DNA of 64,000 nt from Paenibacillus_AA sp045062745 (GCF_045062745.1 NZ_JBJGED010000010.1:151219-215218); one strand, 5' to 3'. Shown: positions 8,885 through 17,837, numbered from the stretch's first letter. A program made the numbers and translations. The notes: a model not told the origin generated them from the letters alone.

Positions 8885-9757
8885 ATGGATGCCATTATGA
8901 ATACCGGGAATGAAGCCGTAGAGCGAGCGATCAGTCGCGTGTGGGAAGTGTCGCCGCGGCCGGGGCAGGGCTCGCACTTGAAAGTAGGCCAGGTGCTGAA
9001 GCCCGGCCTGTGGAAAGATTACGATCCGTTCCTGCTGCTTATGGAAGATTGGTTCCAGTCCGGCACATTCGACTTTCACCCGCATCGCGGGATCGAGACC
9101 GTCACCTTCGTGCTCGAGGGCAAGTTGAAGCACGAGGACAATCACGGCGGTTATGGCGTGCTGGAGCCGGGCGATGTGCAGTGGATGACCGCGGGCCGGG
9201 GCATCATTCATTCGGAAGATCCGCTGCCCGGCGAGACGGTGCATAGCTTGCAGCTGTGGGTGAACCTGCCTCGCGCCTCCAAGATGGCGGAGCCCCGCTA
9301 TCAAGATATGAAGGCGGCCGATGCGGCAGTACGGAGAGAGCCTGGAGTCATGGTCCGGGTGTTCTCCGGGGCATCGGGGGACGTACGGGCGGCGACGCTG
9401 AACCACGTCCCGGTCACGTATTTGGAGATCGTCATGGAAGCCGGAGCCGAGCTGCGGCAGACACTGCCCGGCTCCTATAACGGCTTCGTGTATGTGCTGG
9501 AAGGCTCCGGCCGGTTCGGCGGCAATGAGAAGCCGGGAACCGAGCGGCATGTTCTATGGCTCGGGTCGGCGGACGGCGCCGAACAGAGCGAGCTAACGAT
9601 CCGGGCGGACACTCCGCTGCGCGTGCTGCTCATCGCCGGCGAGCCGCTCGGCGAACCGGTCGTAGCGTACGGGCCGTTCGTCATGAACACGGACGCCGAG
9701 ATCCAGCAGGCATTCGAGGACTACCGGTCCGGCAAGTTCGGTCCGATTCCCGAATAA
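8885..9757 (+). CDS. Pirin family protein
   Basis: 290 aa, bicupin. The N-terminal pirin domain shows FDFHPHRGIETVTFVLEG, the metal-binding His cluster, then HEDNHGG and QWMTAGRGIIHSE; the C-terminal domain (LPGSYNGFVYVLEGSGRFG) matches Pirin_C. Bacterial pirins are Fe/Ni-binding proteins, some with quercetin dioxygenase activity; the role here is unknown. Start: AAGGAG 8878-8883 is only 1 nt before ATG 8885 and 13 nt before ATG 8897, so the protein may lack the first four residues. It precedes the des operon on the same strand. Confidence 0.92.
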   Translation: MDAIMNTGNEAVERAISRVWEVSPRPGQGSHLKVGQVLKPGLWKDYDPFLLLMEDWFQSGTFDFHPHRGIETVTFVLEGKLKHEDNHGGYGVLEPGDVQWMTAGRGIIHSEDPLPGETVHSLQLWVNLPRASKMAEPRYQDMKAADAAVRREPGVMVRVFSGASGDVRAATLNHVPVTYLEIVMEAGAELRQTLPGSYNGFVYVLEGSGRFGGNEKPGTERHVLWLGSADGAEQSELTIRADTPLRVLLIAGEPLGEPVVAYGPFVMNTDAEIQQAFEDYRSGKFGPIPE

Positions 9758-9766
9758 GAAACCTAC

Positions 9767-9842
9767 ATGACAAATGTCATCCCTCGAACTGATGTTTATC
9801 ACTACTGCGAATTCTACCGCTTGTCTATACTTGAGGTAGAAT
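9767..9842 (+). promoter_or_regulatory. des control region with DesR-like operator
   Basis: A perfect inverted repeat ATGACAAATGTCAT lies at 9767-9780 and a second imperfect one, TGATGTTTATCA, at 9790-9801. Downstream, possible -10 boxes are TATACT 9826-9831 and TAGAAT 9837-9842; neither has a good -35, as expected for an activator-dependent promoter. Position and gene order suit DesR binding, but identity with the Bacillus site was not checked. Confidence 0.6.
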
Positions 9843-9898
9843 GTGGCCGCGGAACGTATCGCGGCTTGCGCCGTCATTTCGAGGGAGGAACCCGCAGC

Positions 9899-10972
9899 AT
9901 GAAACAACAACCGAGTATTGCCCAATTGAAACAGCAAGTAGCCCCCTTCGAGCAAATCGACACTCCAGCCAGCCTATGGCAGCTTGTCAACACCTTGGTG
10001 CCTCTCTTTGCCCTCTGGTACGCCGCTTATGTATCGCTCGCGGTCTCATATTGGCTCGCAATCCCGTTTTTGATCGCGGCCTCCGGCTTTATGGTCCGCA
10101 CCTTCATCCTGTTCCACGACTGCTGTCACCAATCGTTCTTCAAAAGCCGGCGGGCGAATGATATACTGGGAACCATCCTAGGCGTGTTGACTCTGGTACC
10201 CTATCAGCAATGGAAAAATGCCCACGCGATCCATCATTCCACAAGCGGCAACCTGGATAAGCGGGGGACGGGCGATCTCTGGATCCTGACCGTCGACGAA
10301 TATCTCGCCTCCCCTTTCTGGCGGAGGATCGCTTACCGGATATACCGCAACCCGCTCGTCATGTTCGGCGCCGGTCCCATCGGCGTGTTCCTCGTGCAGT
10401 ATCGGTTCAACCGCAAGGGGGCGCGAGGGAAGGAACGAATCGGGAATTATTTGACCAATGTGCTGTTGGTGGGGCTGTACTCGCTGTTGATCTGGGCGAT
10501 CGGCTGGCAGTCGTTTCTGCTCATCCAAGGTCCGATCTTTATGTTGTCCGGCAGTTTGGGCATCTGGCTGTTTTATGTACAGCATCAGTTCGAGGACTCC
10601 TACTTCGAGCATAAAGAGGAGTGGAGCTATGTGTCGGCAGCCGTCGAAGGGAGCTCCTACTACAAGCTGCCGGCGTGGCTGCAGTGGATCACCGGCAATA
10701 TCGGCTTCCACCATGTGCATCATCTGAGCCCTAAGGTACCGAATTACCGGCTGGCTCAGGCGCATGAGGCATCCGTTCCGCTTCAGCAGGCAACGACCAT
10801 CGACATTCCTCAGAGTCTGAAATCGCTTCGCTTCCACCTGTGGGATGAGCGCACGAAGCAGTTCATCGGCTTCAGGGAGCTGAAGCGGGCCCGGCGGAAA
10901 ACCCCTTCCGGTAAGACGCCTTCGAGAAGTTGGCTGGATGCGGGAGGCACACCGCGGAACGAGTCTGCTTAA
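9899..10972 (+). CDS. des: Membrane fatty acid desaturase
   Basis: 357 aa. Oxygen-dependent acyl-lipid desaturase that adds a cis double bond to membrane fatty acids after cooling. Three histidine boxes are visible: HDCCH, HAIHH and HHVHH, in the order typical of the FA_desaturase family, with hydrophobic pairs between them (ALWYAAYVSLAVSYWLAIPF; LLVGLYSLLIWAIGWQSF). Start ATG 9899 has GGGAGG 10 nt upstream; the longer open frame reaching back to 9767 runs through the operator region and is not used. It is followed by desK and desR, the same order as in B. subtilis. Confidence 0.95.
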   Translation: MKQQPSIAQLKQQVAPFEQIDTPASLWQLVNTLVPLFALWYAAYVSLAVSYWLAIPFLIAASGFMVRTFILFHDCCHQSFFKSRRANDILGTILGVLTLVPYQQWKNAHAIHHSTSGNLDKRGTGDLWILTVDEYLASPFWRRIAYRIYRNPLVMFGAGPIGVFLVQYRFNRKGARGKERIGNYLTNVLLVGLYSLLIWAIGWQSFLLIQGPIFMLSGSLGIWLFYVQHQFEDSYFEHKEEWSYVSAAVEGSSYYKLPAWLQWITGNIGFHHVHHLSPKVPNYRLAQAHEASVPLQQATTIDIPQSLKSLRFHLWDERTKQFIGFRELKRARRKTPSGKTPSRSWLDAGGTPRNESA

Positions 10973-11014
10973 AGACGCCCGGGCTGGGTATGATGAAGCA
11001 TAAAGGTGGATGAC

Positions 11015-12151
11015 ATGCAGAAGTGGCATCATATTTTTCACAAGAGCACCGGACTGAGTCCTTATGTATGGGTCGTCTTCTATATTCTCCCGTTTTACTT
11101 CATCCTCCGTTCTTCATCCATGGTGGAGATTGGGTTCGGCATCGCGATGATCCTCGTGTTCTTCGTATGCTACGTGATGTCCTTCATCACCAGAGGTTGG
11201 TGGGTTTATTTCTGGAGCGGGTTGCAGATTCTGATCTCGATCACGATGACGGTGCAGTTCGGTTACGTTTACTTCGCCTTGTTTTTGGCCTTCTTCATTG
11301 GAAACGTGCAGCATTTTATCGGGTTCGTGACCTTGTATTCCATCCATCTGCTCACCACGATCGCCGTCATCAACTACGGATTCGTAACGCAGAACCCCAT
11401 GCTGTTGTCCCAGCTTCCGTTCGTCCTGGTCAGCCTGATCGGGGTGATCCTGCTGCCGGTCACGACGTATACGCGGAACCGCAGAGAGAAGCTGCAGGGG
11501 CAGCTGGAGGACGCGAATAAGAAAATCTCCGAGCTGATCAAGCTGGAGGAGCGGCAGCGCATCGCTCGCGATCTTCACGATACGCTAGGGCAACAGCTTT
11601 CGCTAATCGGACTGAAGAGCGACCTGGCGGCCAAATTGATCGGCAAAAATCCGGCGCAAGCGCAAGCCGAGATGAACGACATTCGCCAGACGGCTAGAAT
11701 TGCTCTGAAAGAAGTACGTGAATTGGTCACCGAGCTGCGCGGTACCCGGTTGGAGGATGAGCTGTACCGGGTGGCGCAGATTCTGAAGGCGGCTGATATC
11801 GAACTGATTCTCGAGGGCGACCGCAGGATCGACGGCCTTTCCCTAATGGCTGAGAATGTGCTCAGTATGTGCCTGAGAGAAGCCGTGACGAACGTTGTGA
11901 AGCACAGCGGCGCGACTGCCTGCACGATCCGGATCGAGGCTTCTCCATCCGAGCTGGTGATCCAAGTAAAGGACAATGGTGTCGGTATGACCGATGCTGG
12001 CATGGCTCAACCGGATCTCGGCGGCAAGTGCAATGGGTTGCGCGGTATGCGGGAGCGCCTTGAATTCGTCAACGGGGTCATGGAGATCGTCACGCGGAAC
12101 GGAAGCTTAGTGAACTTCCGAGTGCCTATCGTGAGCAGGCAGAATGGATAA
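11015..12151 (+). CDS. desK: Thermosensor histidine kinase DesK
   Basis: 378 aa. Begins MQKWHHIFHKSTGLSPYVW, close to the known DesK N-terminus, followed by about five hydrophobic helices that in B. subtilis sense membrane thickness. A coiled linker leads to the HisKA_3 helix ERQRIARDLHDTLGQQ; the phospho-acceptor His is residue 188, the same number as in B. subtilis DesK. The ATPase domain shows REAVTNVVKHSGA (N box), VKDNGVGM (G1) and GLRGMRERLEFV. ATG 11015 has AAGGTGG 5 nt upstream. It acts on DesR encoded just downstream. Confidence 0.95.
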   Translation: MQKWHHIFHKSTGLSPYVWVVFYILPFYFILRSSSMVEIGFGIAMILVFFVCYVMSFITRGWWVYFWSGLQILISITMTVQFGYVYFALFLAFFIGNVQHFIGFVTLYSIHLLTTIAVINYGFVTQNPMLLSQLPFVLVSLIGVILLPVTTYTRNRREKLQGQLEDANKKISELIKLEERQRIARDLHDTLGQQLSLIGLKSDLAAKLIGKNPAQAQAEMNDIRQTARIALKEVRELVTELRGTRLEDELYRVAQILKAADIELILEGDRRIDGLSLMAENVLSMCLREAVTNVVKHSGATACTIRIEASPSELVIQVKDNGVGMTDAGMAQPDLGGKCNGLRGMRERLEFVNGVMEIVTRNGSLVNFRVPIVSRQNG

Positions 12152-12208
12152 ACATCCGGCAGGCAGCGATTCAATCGATCGTCGCTGCATGGACAAGGAG
12201 GGATCCCT

Positions 12209-12808
12209 ATGATTCGGATCGTCGTCGCCGAGGACCAGCGTATGCTGCTAGGCGCACTCTCATCGCTCATCGAGCTGGAAGAGGACATGAAGGTTGTAGG
12301 CAAAGCGTGTAATGGCGAGGAAGCCTTAAAGCTCGTACGCGAGCTCAAGCCCGATGTCTGCCTGATGGATATCGAGATGCCCCGGAAGAACGGGCTCGAA
12401 ACCGCGGAGGAGCTGAAGGGCAGCGGATGCAAGGTCGTCATCCTCACCACGTTCGCCCGGCCCGGCTATTTCGAGCGGGCGATCAAGTCGGGGGCCTGCG
12501 GTTACTTGCTCAAGGATAGCCCGAGCGAGGAGCTGGCGGCTTCCATCCGTATGGTCATGGACGGTCGGCGCATCTATGCGTCGGAGCTCGTCGATAGCGC
12601 CTATGCCGAGGAGAACCCGCTGACCGAACGCGAGAAGGAAGTGCTGCTGTTGATGGCCGACGGCAAGAATACCCAGGACATCGCCAGCCAGCTGTTTCTT
12701 ACGAACGGAACCGTGCGCAATTACATCTCCGTGATTCTGGAGAAGCTCGGCGTGCGCAATCGGGTAGAAGCCATTACCCGCTTCAAGGAGAAGGGCTGGT
12801 TCAAATAG
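12209..12808 (+). CDS. desR: Response regulator DesR (NarL/LuxR type)
   Basis: 199 aa. The receiver domain begins MIRIVVAEDQRMLLGALSSL, with the phospho-acceptor Asp in CLMDIEMPRKNG at residue 54, the same position as in B. subtilis DesR, Thr in ILTTFARPGY and Lys in YLLKDSPSEEL. The C-terminal LuxR-type HTH is NPLTEREKEVLLLMADGK and NGTVRNYISVILEKL. The ribosome site AAGGAGGG precedes ATG 12209. When phosphorylated by DesK it should activate des through the palindromes upstream of 9899. It ends the operon before a strong terminator. Confidence 0.95.
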   Translation: MIRIVVAEDQRMLLGALSSLIELEEDMKVVGKACNGEEALKLVRELKPDVCLMDIEMPRKNGLETAEELKGSGCKVVILTTFARPGYFERAIKSGACGYLLKDSPSEELAASIRMVMDGRRIYASELVDSAYAEENPLTEREKEVLLLMADGKNTQDIASQLFLTNGTVRNYISVILEKLGVRNRVEAITRFKEKGWFK

Positions 12809-12852
12809 TTGCATCAATTCGTGAGCAGATCAGCGAGTGAAGGCCTAATGAG

Positions 12853-12882
12853 AAGGCACCCGTCCTACGACGGGTGCCTTCT
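12853..12882. terminator. Bidirectional terminator between desR and murA
   Basis: A perfect 12-bp stem, 12853-12864 with 12869-12880, and loop CTAC. It lies between convergent genes; CTTCTT follows on the + side. Confidence 0.85.
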
Positions 12883-12893
12883 TGGTCTCGCTG

Positions 12894-14189
12894 CTATAGC
12901 GCATCGCTCAGATCAACGGTCTCGCTAGCTTCGTTCGAATCCATCAGGGCGATGTTGGCCCCGATCGAGCGGAAGGCGTCGACGACGTTCTCGTAACCGC
13001 GCTCGATATGCTGCACGCCCATGATCGTCGTCGTGCCCTCGGCCGCAAGTCCGGCCATGATGAGGCAGATGCCGGCACGAATGTCCGAAGCGTGGACGAG
13101 CGCGCCCTTGAGCGGTACGCCGCCCTTGATGAAGGCGACGCCGGAGCGCACGTCGATGTCCGCGCCCATCCGTCTCAGCTGCTGCACATGCGCGAAGCGC
13201 TCCGGATAGATGCGCTCGCTGACGATGCTCTTCCCGGGCGCTTGCGTGAGCAGCGCGGTCAGCGGCTGCTGCAAGTCGGTGGCGAAGCCGGGATACATCG
13301 CCGTCCGCATCCGGGTCGCCCGGAGCTTGCCGGTCGAATGCGACGTCATGCTGGTGTCGCCGGCTTCGATATGAAGCCCGATTTCGGTAAGCTTGGCCAC
13401 GCAGGAGCTGAGATGCTCCGGGATTACGTCCTGTACGGTCACGCTTCCGCCGGTTACGCCCGGTGCCATAAGGAAAGCTCCGGCGATCAGCCGGTCCGGG
13501 ATCACGGTGTGCGTGCAGGTGGAGAGCGAAGCAACGCCTTCGATCCGGATCGTGTCGGTACCGACCCCGGTAATCTTGGCTCCCATCGCATTCAGGAAGT
13601 TGGCGACGTCCGTCAGTTCCGGGTCGCGAGCCGCGTTGTACAGCACGGTCGTCCCGGTCGCCCGAACGGCGGCCATCATCGTATTCATAGTAGCGCCATA
13701 TGTAATTGTGTCGAAATAAATGGAGGTGCCTTTCAACTGGGCCGCTTCCACTTCATAATAATCTTCATGGAACGTGATGGTCGCTCCTAGCGCCTTCAGC
13801 GCCTTAAAATGCTGATCGATCGGACGGCTGACAAAATTGTCTCCGCCGGGGTAGCCTAGCGTGACTTTCCCGAACTTGGCCAGCAGCGAGCCGATAAAAT
13901 AGTAGCCGGTGCGGATGAGAGACGACTTCTTGGGATCCAGGTAAGCTTGCGTAATCCGGGTAGGATCAATATGTACCGTGCCGAGCGCGTCGCGTTCCAC
14001 GCGAAGGCCCATGTCGGCTCCAAGCTGGCACACGACCCGGAAGTCGGCGATATTCGGGATGCCCAGCAGGCGCACCGGTTCGTCGGCGAGGCAGGCCGCC
14101 GCGAGCAGGGCGAGCGAGCTGTTCTTGGAACCATTTATTTTAACGCTTCCTTGCAATTGGCTCGTACGTTGAACTTGCAGCCATTTCAT
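12894..14189 (-). CDS. murA: UDP-GlcNAc enolpyruvyltransferase (MurA) with Asp in place of catalytic Cys
   Basis: 431 aa. Transfers enolpyruvate from PEP to UDP-GlcNAc, the first committed step of peptidoglycan synthesis. The fold motifs are intact: NGSKNSSLALLAA (Lys22/Asn23 equivalents), SRPIDQH (Arg120), MYPGFATDLQQP (Asp305) and HASDIRAGICLIMAG (Arg397). The active-site loop reads YPGGDNFVSRP where E. coli has PGGC115; residue 117 here is Asp, codon 13839-13841. Enzymes with Asp at this site are active and insensitive to fosfomycin in mycobacteria and chlamydiae. It is probably a paralogue, since Bacilli usually carry two murA genes. It is divergent from the AraC gene. Confidence 0.94.
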   Translation of the reverse strand: MKWLQVQRTSQLQGSVKINGSKNSSLALLAAACLADEPVRLLGIPNIADFRVVCQLGADMGLRVERDALGTVHIDPTRITQAYLDPKKSSLIRTGYYFIGSLLAKFGKVTLGYPGGDNFVSRPIDQHFKALKALGATITFHEDYYEVEAAQLKGTSIYFDTITYGATMNTMMAAVRATGTTVLYNAARDPELTDVANFLNAMGAKITGVGTDTIRIEGVASLSTCTHTVIPDRLIAGAFLMAPGVTGGSVTVQDVIPEHLSSCVAKLTEIGLHIEAGDTSMTSHSTGKLRATRMRTAMYPGFATDLQQPLTALLTQAPGKSIVSERIYPERFAHVQQLRRMGADIDVRSGVAFIKGGVPLKGALVHASDIRAGICLIMAGLAAEGTTTIMGVQHIERGYENVVDAFRSIGANIALMDSNEASETVDLSDAL

Positions 14190-14227
14190 TATGTACCCTC
14201 CGTGTGGTTCAATCGTTATCCTTCACC

Positions 14228-14256
14228 ATTATACCTAAACGAGGTGGAAGATGGAA
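14228..14256 (-). promoter_or_regulatory. Possible murA promoter
   Basis: On the minus strand TATAAT (14228-14233) lies 17 bp from a weak -35, TTCCAT (14251-14256), about 40 bp upstream of murA. Good -10, poor -35. Confidence 0.4.
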
Positions 14257-14405
14257 ATTTTTTAATCGAGAAAGATTGTTTTCCCGGGGTCCCCGCAAAG
14301 TATTAGGAATATCCTTCGTAGGCTGCCTTCACTTTGTGGGGTTCTTTATGATACCCTATGTACGGGTTCCCAATAAGGTTCGAAACGTAGCGGAGGATTC
14401 AGGGG

Positions 14406-15197
14406 ATGCAGCCGGAATTTAAACTAAAATGCTTCATCGGAACCCGGGATTCGGACTGGACCGACCCCGGCTACCATCAGCATGAGACCGTGGAGATCAG
14501 CCTGCTTATGGACGGCCGGGGTATTTTCCAATGGGAGGAAAAACGCGAGCCGCTTGAGCCGGGGCATGTCGTCCTCATTCCGGCTGGGCTGCCGCATTGG
14601 TTCGAGGGGATCGGCTATAACCGGTACGGGGTGATCCATCTCCAGCATATGCCGCGGAGGCTGCAGGACATGCTGAACGAGCTCGTCGGCGAGAACCGGC
14701 CTACATTGTTCCTCTTATCCCCGCTCGACAAGGAGCGATACATCCGGCTGTTCCGCGAGTGGCTGCGGACGATGTCGGCTCCGCTCAAGAAGCGGGCGTG
14801 GCATAACACGGCGTGGATCGAGGTGCTCGTGCTGTTCCTGCTCGAGCATTCGCAGACGGACCGGGAGGCGTTGTCGATCTCGAAGGCCGGCGACTGGATC
14901 CGGGAGAACCTGCAGCACAAGGTGCAGATGTCCGAACTCGCCGAGCTGGCCGGGATGACGGAGTCCGGGTTCCGCCGGCTGTTCGAGCAAGTGTACCATA
15001 TGAGCCCGAAGCAATATCAGCAGCAATGCCGGATGGCGGAGGCGAAATGGCAGCTGAGCTCCGCGGATAAAGGAATGCTCGACATCGCGGAATCGATCGG
15101 CTTCTCGCGGCAGCACTCGTTCTCGCTTTGGTTCAAGCAATTGGAGGGCGTGTCGCCTACTGAGTGGCGGAAGCAGCAGCAGCAGCATTTTCGGTGA
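14406..15197 (+). CDS. AraC family regulator (cupin + HTH_18)
   Basis: 263 aa. The N-terminal cupin half (HQHETVEISLLMDGRGIFQWEE, LEPGHVVLIPAGLPHWFEG) senses a ligand, probably a sugar. The C-terminal half has the two AraC HTH units: VQMSELAELAGMTESGFRRLF and DIAESIGFSRQHSFSLWFKQ with the usual SPTEWRKQ end. A GGAGG-containing ribosome site lies upstream. It precedes an oxidoreductase and a TIM-barrel isomerase on the same strand and most likely controls them; no operator was identified. Confidence 0.92.
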   Translation: MQPEFKLKCFIGTRDSDWTDPGYHQHETVEISLLMDGRGIFQWEEKREPLEPGHVVLIPAGLPHWFEGIGYNRYGVIHLQHMPRRLQDMLNELVGENRPTLFLLSPLDKERYIRLFREWLRTMSAPLKKRAWHNTAWIEVLVLFLLEHSQTDREALSISKAGDWIRENLQHKVQMSELAELAGMTESGFRRLFEQVYHMSPKQYQQQCRMAEAKWQLSSADKGMLDIAESIGFSRQHSFSLWFKQLEGVSPTEWRKQQQQHFR

Positions 15198-15326
15198 GAG
15201 GGGGTTCTTTATGTGTATATAGAGTGGCGATTTCAATAAATACAAGGGGCCGGAAACGTACTATTGTTGGGAGTGTAGCTCGAAATAGACAAGAGTCGCA
15301 TCTCGACAATTGGAGGCGTAGAAGGT

Positions 15327-16292
15327 ATGGCAGTGAGAGTCGGATTTATAGGTGTAGGCGGGATGGCCGAGCATCATATGAAAACGCTTCAGAAGGTGGA
15401 GCACGTACAGATCACCTCGGTGTACGACATTAATCAAGCAAGAGCGGCAGAAGTCGCCAAACAGTTCGGCGCCGTCTCCTATGCCGGCGCGGAGGAGCTG
15501 CTGCAGTCCGGGCAAGTCGACGCCTTGTTCGTCTGTACGCCTCCGTTCGCCCGGACCGGGATCGAAGCCGAGGCGGCTCGTCTAGGCATTCACGTGCTAT
15601 CCGAGAAACCGGTAGGCCTGGATATGGAGCAAGTGCGCGAAACGGAGCGGGCGCTCGCGGATTCGGGCGTCATCCATTCGTCCGGCTACTGCTTGCGCTA
15701 CATGGATATCGTCGCCAAGGCGAAGGCGTATCTGGCCGACAAGGACATCGCCATGGTGATGGCGTACCGGTTCGGCGGCATGCCGGCGCCGCGCTGGTGG
15801 AGAATGCTCGAGCAGTCGGGCGGCCAGCTCGTCGAGCAATCGACGCACCAGCTGGACCTGATCCGCTATCTGGCGGGCGAGTTCCAGGAGGTGCAGGCGA
15901 TCCATGCCCAGCGGCATGTACTCGAGATCGATCCGGAGGCGACCGCATATGATGTCGGGACCGTGTCCTTCGTTTTGAAGTCCGGCGCGGTGGGCAACAT
16001 CACCAGTACGTCGCTGGCGAAGTATGTAGGCCGTGGGGCGGTTGAGTTCTACGGGCACAACTTCTTCCTGTCGATCGAAGGGACGACCTTGCGGATCAAG
16101 GACGATCACCAGGACACGACCGAGAAATCCGCCACGGAGTATTACCTGGAGCAAGACAAGGCGTTTATCGAGGCGATCCGGACGGGACGCCGGGAGCTCG
16201 TGCTGGGCGATTACTCGGAGGCCGCGGCTACGCTGGAGGTTACGCTCGCGGCGAACGAATCGGCGGCTGCCGGCACGCGTGTACAGATCTAG
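15327..16292 (+). CDS. Gfo/Idh/MocA family NAD(P)-dependent oxidoreductase
   Basis: 321 aa. Rossmann N-terminus VRVGFIGVGGMAEHHMKTL with the GxGxxA/G fingerprint, LFVCTPPFART, then the family signature LSEKPVGLDMEQV, in which Lys is catalytic. The C-terminal alpha/beta domain contains the GGQLVEQSTHQLDLIRYLAGE helix. These enzymes oxidise or epimerise sugars or cyclitols; the substrate is unknown. It lies 21 nt before the isomerase gene, so the two are co-transcribed. GGAGG is 11 nt before ATG 15327. Confidence 0.92.
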   Translation: MAVRVGFIGVGGMAEHHMKTLQKVEHVQITSVYDINQARAAEVAKQFGAVSYAGAEELLQSGQVDALFVCTPPFARTGIEAEAARLGIHVLSEKPVGLDMEQVRETERALADSGVIHSSGYCLRYMDIVAKAKAYLADKDIAMVMAYRFGGMPAPRWWRMLEQSGGQLVEQSTHQLDLIRYLAGEFQEVQAIHAQRHVLEIDPEATAYDVGTVSFVLKSGAVGNITSTSLAKYVGRGAVEFYGHNFFLSIEGTTLRIKDDHQDTTEKSATEYYLEQDKAFIEAIRTGRRELVLGDYSEAAATLEVTLAANESAAAGTRVQI

Positions 16293-16313
16293 AGCGAGAG
16301 GAGCGAGAAACGG

Positions 16314-17138
16314 ATGTTGAAAAGTCTCAATCAATGGTGCTTCCCGGCGGGTATGCCGCTCGAGGAAGTGATGTCGGTGAGCAGCCGTGCCGGCTTCGAG
16401 GCGATCGAGCTGAACCTGTACGCCCCGGACGGGGTAGGGTTCACGCTGGATACGACTGCCGCGGAAGCGGAAGCGATCGGGCGGCTCGCACGCAACTATG
16501 GCCTGCAGCTGCGAAGCTTGTCCACGGGCCTGATGGGCCGCAACCCGCTGTCCTCTCCAGATGCCTCGGTCCGGGAGCAGGGTCGCCGCGTCGTTCTCAA
16601 GCAGCTGGAACTGGCGCAGTTGCTAGGTATCGACACGGTGCTGGTCGTCCCCGGTGTCGTCAATGCGGAGACTTCGTACGACCAGTGCTATGAGCGCAGC
16701 CAGCGGGAGCTGGTGACCTTGGCCGGGGAAGCAGAGAAACGGGGCGTTCGGATCGGCGTCGAGAACGTGTGGAACAAGTTCCTGCTGTCGCCGCTGGAGA
16801 TGGCCCGCTACCTGGACGAGATCGGCTCGCCGAACGTTCGCGCGTATTTCGATGTGGGCAACGTGCTGCTGTTCGGCTTCCCGGAGCACTGGATCCGAAT
16901 TCTGGGCGAGCGCATCGTGAAGGTGCATGTCAAGGATTTCAAGACGGCCGTCGGCAACGGAGGCGGCTTCGTCCCGCTGCTCGCGGGCGATGTGAACTGG
17001 GCCGCCGTTCGGACCGCGCTGCAGGACATCGGCTACGCGGACACGCTGACCGCGGAAGTGAGCCCCTACGCGGGCGATCCGCACCAGTGCGCGTACGATA
17101 CGTCGAATCAGCTCGACGTCATTATCGGGCGGAAGTAG
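16314..17138 (+). CDS. Sugar phosphate isomerase/epimerase (AP-endonuclease-2 TIM barrel)
   Basis: 274 aa. TIM-barrel protein of the xylose isomerase-like family. The metal ligands are visible along the barrel: Glu in RIGVENVWNKF, Asp in AYFDVGNVLL, His in VKVHVKDFK and Glu near the end (LTAEVSPYAGD). It is coupled with the upstream Gfo/Idh/MocA oxidoreductase, a common pair in inositol and rare-sugar pathways. A GAGAGGAG ribosome site precedes ATG 16314. The exact reaction cannot be told. Confidence 0.9.
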   Translation: MLKSLNQWCFPAGMPLEEVMSVSSRAGFEAIELNLYAPDGVGFTLDTTAAEAEAIGRLARNYGLQLRSLSTGLMGRNPLSSPDASVREQGRRVVLKQLELAQLLGIDTVLVVPGVVNAETSYDQCYERSQRELVTLAGEAEKRGVRIGVENVWNKFLLSPLEMARYLDEIGSPNVRAYFDVGNVLLFGFPEHWIRILGERIVKVHVKDFKTAVGNGGGFVPLLAGDVNWAAVRTALQDIGYADTLTAEVSPYAGDPHQCAYDTSNQLDVIIGRK

Positions 17139-17144
17139 TTTGCG

Positions 17145-17170
17145 GGGGGCCATATGGGCCCCCTTTTTTT
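17145..17170 (+). terminator. Terminator after the AraC-oxidoreductase-isomerase cluster
   Basis: A 7-bp GGGGGCC/GGCCCCC stem (17145-17151 with 17157-17163) followed by seven T. Confidence 0.85.
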
Positions 17171-17179
17171 ACTCCGGTT

Positions 17180-17680
17180 AAACGCTCCTCATGTCCGACG
17201 CTCCGCCCAGTAACAAGATTTTTTCGGCCTAATTCCACCTCGTGCCGCCACTCCGCGCAGTAAGACGATTATTCCGGCTTAATTCCACCTCGTGCCACCA
17301 CTCCGCGCAGTAACACGATTATTCCGGCTTAATCGCGCCTCATGCCCGCTGCTCCGCGCAGTAAGACGATTATTCCGGCTTAATTCGACCTCATGCCCGC
17401 CACTCCGCGCAGTAACACGATTTTTCCGGCTTAATCGCGCCTCATGCCCGCTGCTCCGCCCAGTAACACGATTATTCCGGCTTAATTCGACCACATGCCC
17501 GCCACTCCGCGCGGTAACACGATTATTCCGGCTTAATTCGACCTCATGCCCGCCACTCCGCGCAGTAAAGCGATTTTTCAGCTTAATTCGACCTCATGCC
17601 CGCCACTCCGCGCAGTAACGCGATTATTCCGGCTTAATTCGACCTCATGCCCGCCACTCCGCGCAGTAACGCGATTTAAC
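17180..17680. repeat. Tandem array A, ten units of 50-51 bp
   Basis: The marker CTCCGCGCAG (or close variants) recurs at 17201, 17251, 17301, 17352, 17403, 17454, 17505, 17556, 17606 and 17657. Each unit has the pattern CTCCGCGCAGTAACACGATT, ATTCCGGCTTAA, then TTCGACCTCATGCCCGCCA. Units differ at scattered positions, so the array is not brand new. There is no unique spacer, so it is not CRISPR. Its 51-bp period keeps a frame open on both strands (17-residue repeats), but the 50-bp units break it and there is no ribosome site. It fills the gap between the sugar cluster and hisC. Confidence 0.9.
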
Positions 17681-17756
17681 TTCACCCTGCCTTAGGCTCG
17701 ATTTCAAGCGCAGCAATGATGTCCCAATATCATGTATGTACGTCACGAATTAACGC

Positions 17757-17785
17757 TTTACTACATTAATGCTTTATAGTATTAT
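17757..17785 (+). promoter_or_regulatory. Probable hisC promoter
   Basis: TTTACT 17757-17762, a 17-bp spacer and TATTAT 17780-17785, about 50 bp upstream of the hisC start and just past array A. Confidence 0.55.
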
Positions 17786-17837
17786 TGCAATGAAGGAACC
17801 TTGTCAAAATGTCTATATGTTAGGAGGAACGCATTCC

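Noticed and set aside
9767..9898. Longer N-terminus for the desaturase
   Set aside because: The extension reads through a palindromic operator and possible -10 boxes, and the internal ATG has a well-spaced GGGAGG.
17279..17618. 17-residue-repeat open frames on both strands of array A
   Set aside because: No ribosome site, and 50-bp units break the 51-bp frame; composition is unlike a folded protein.
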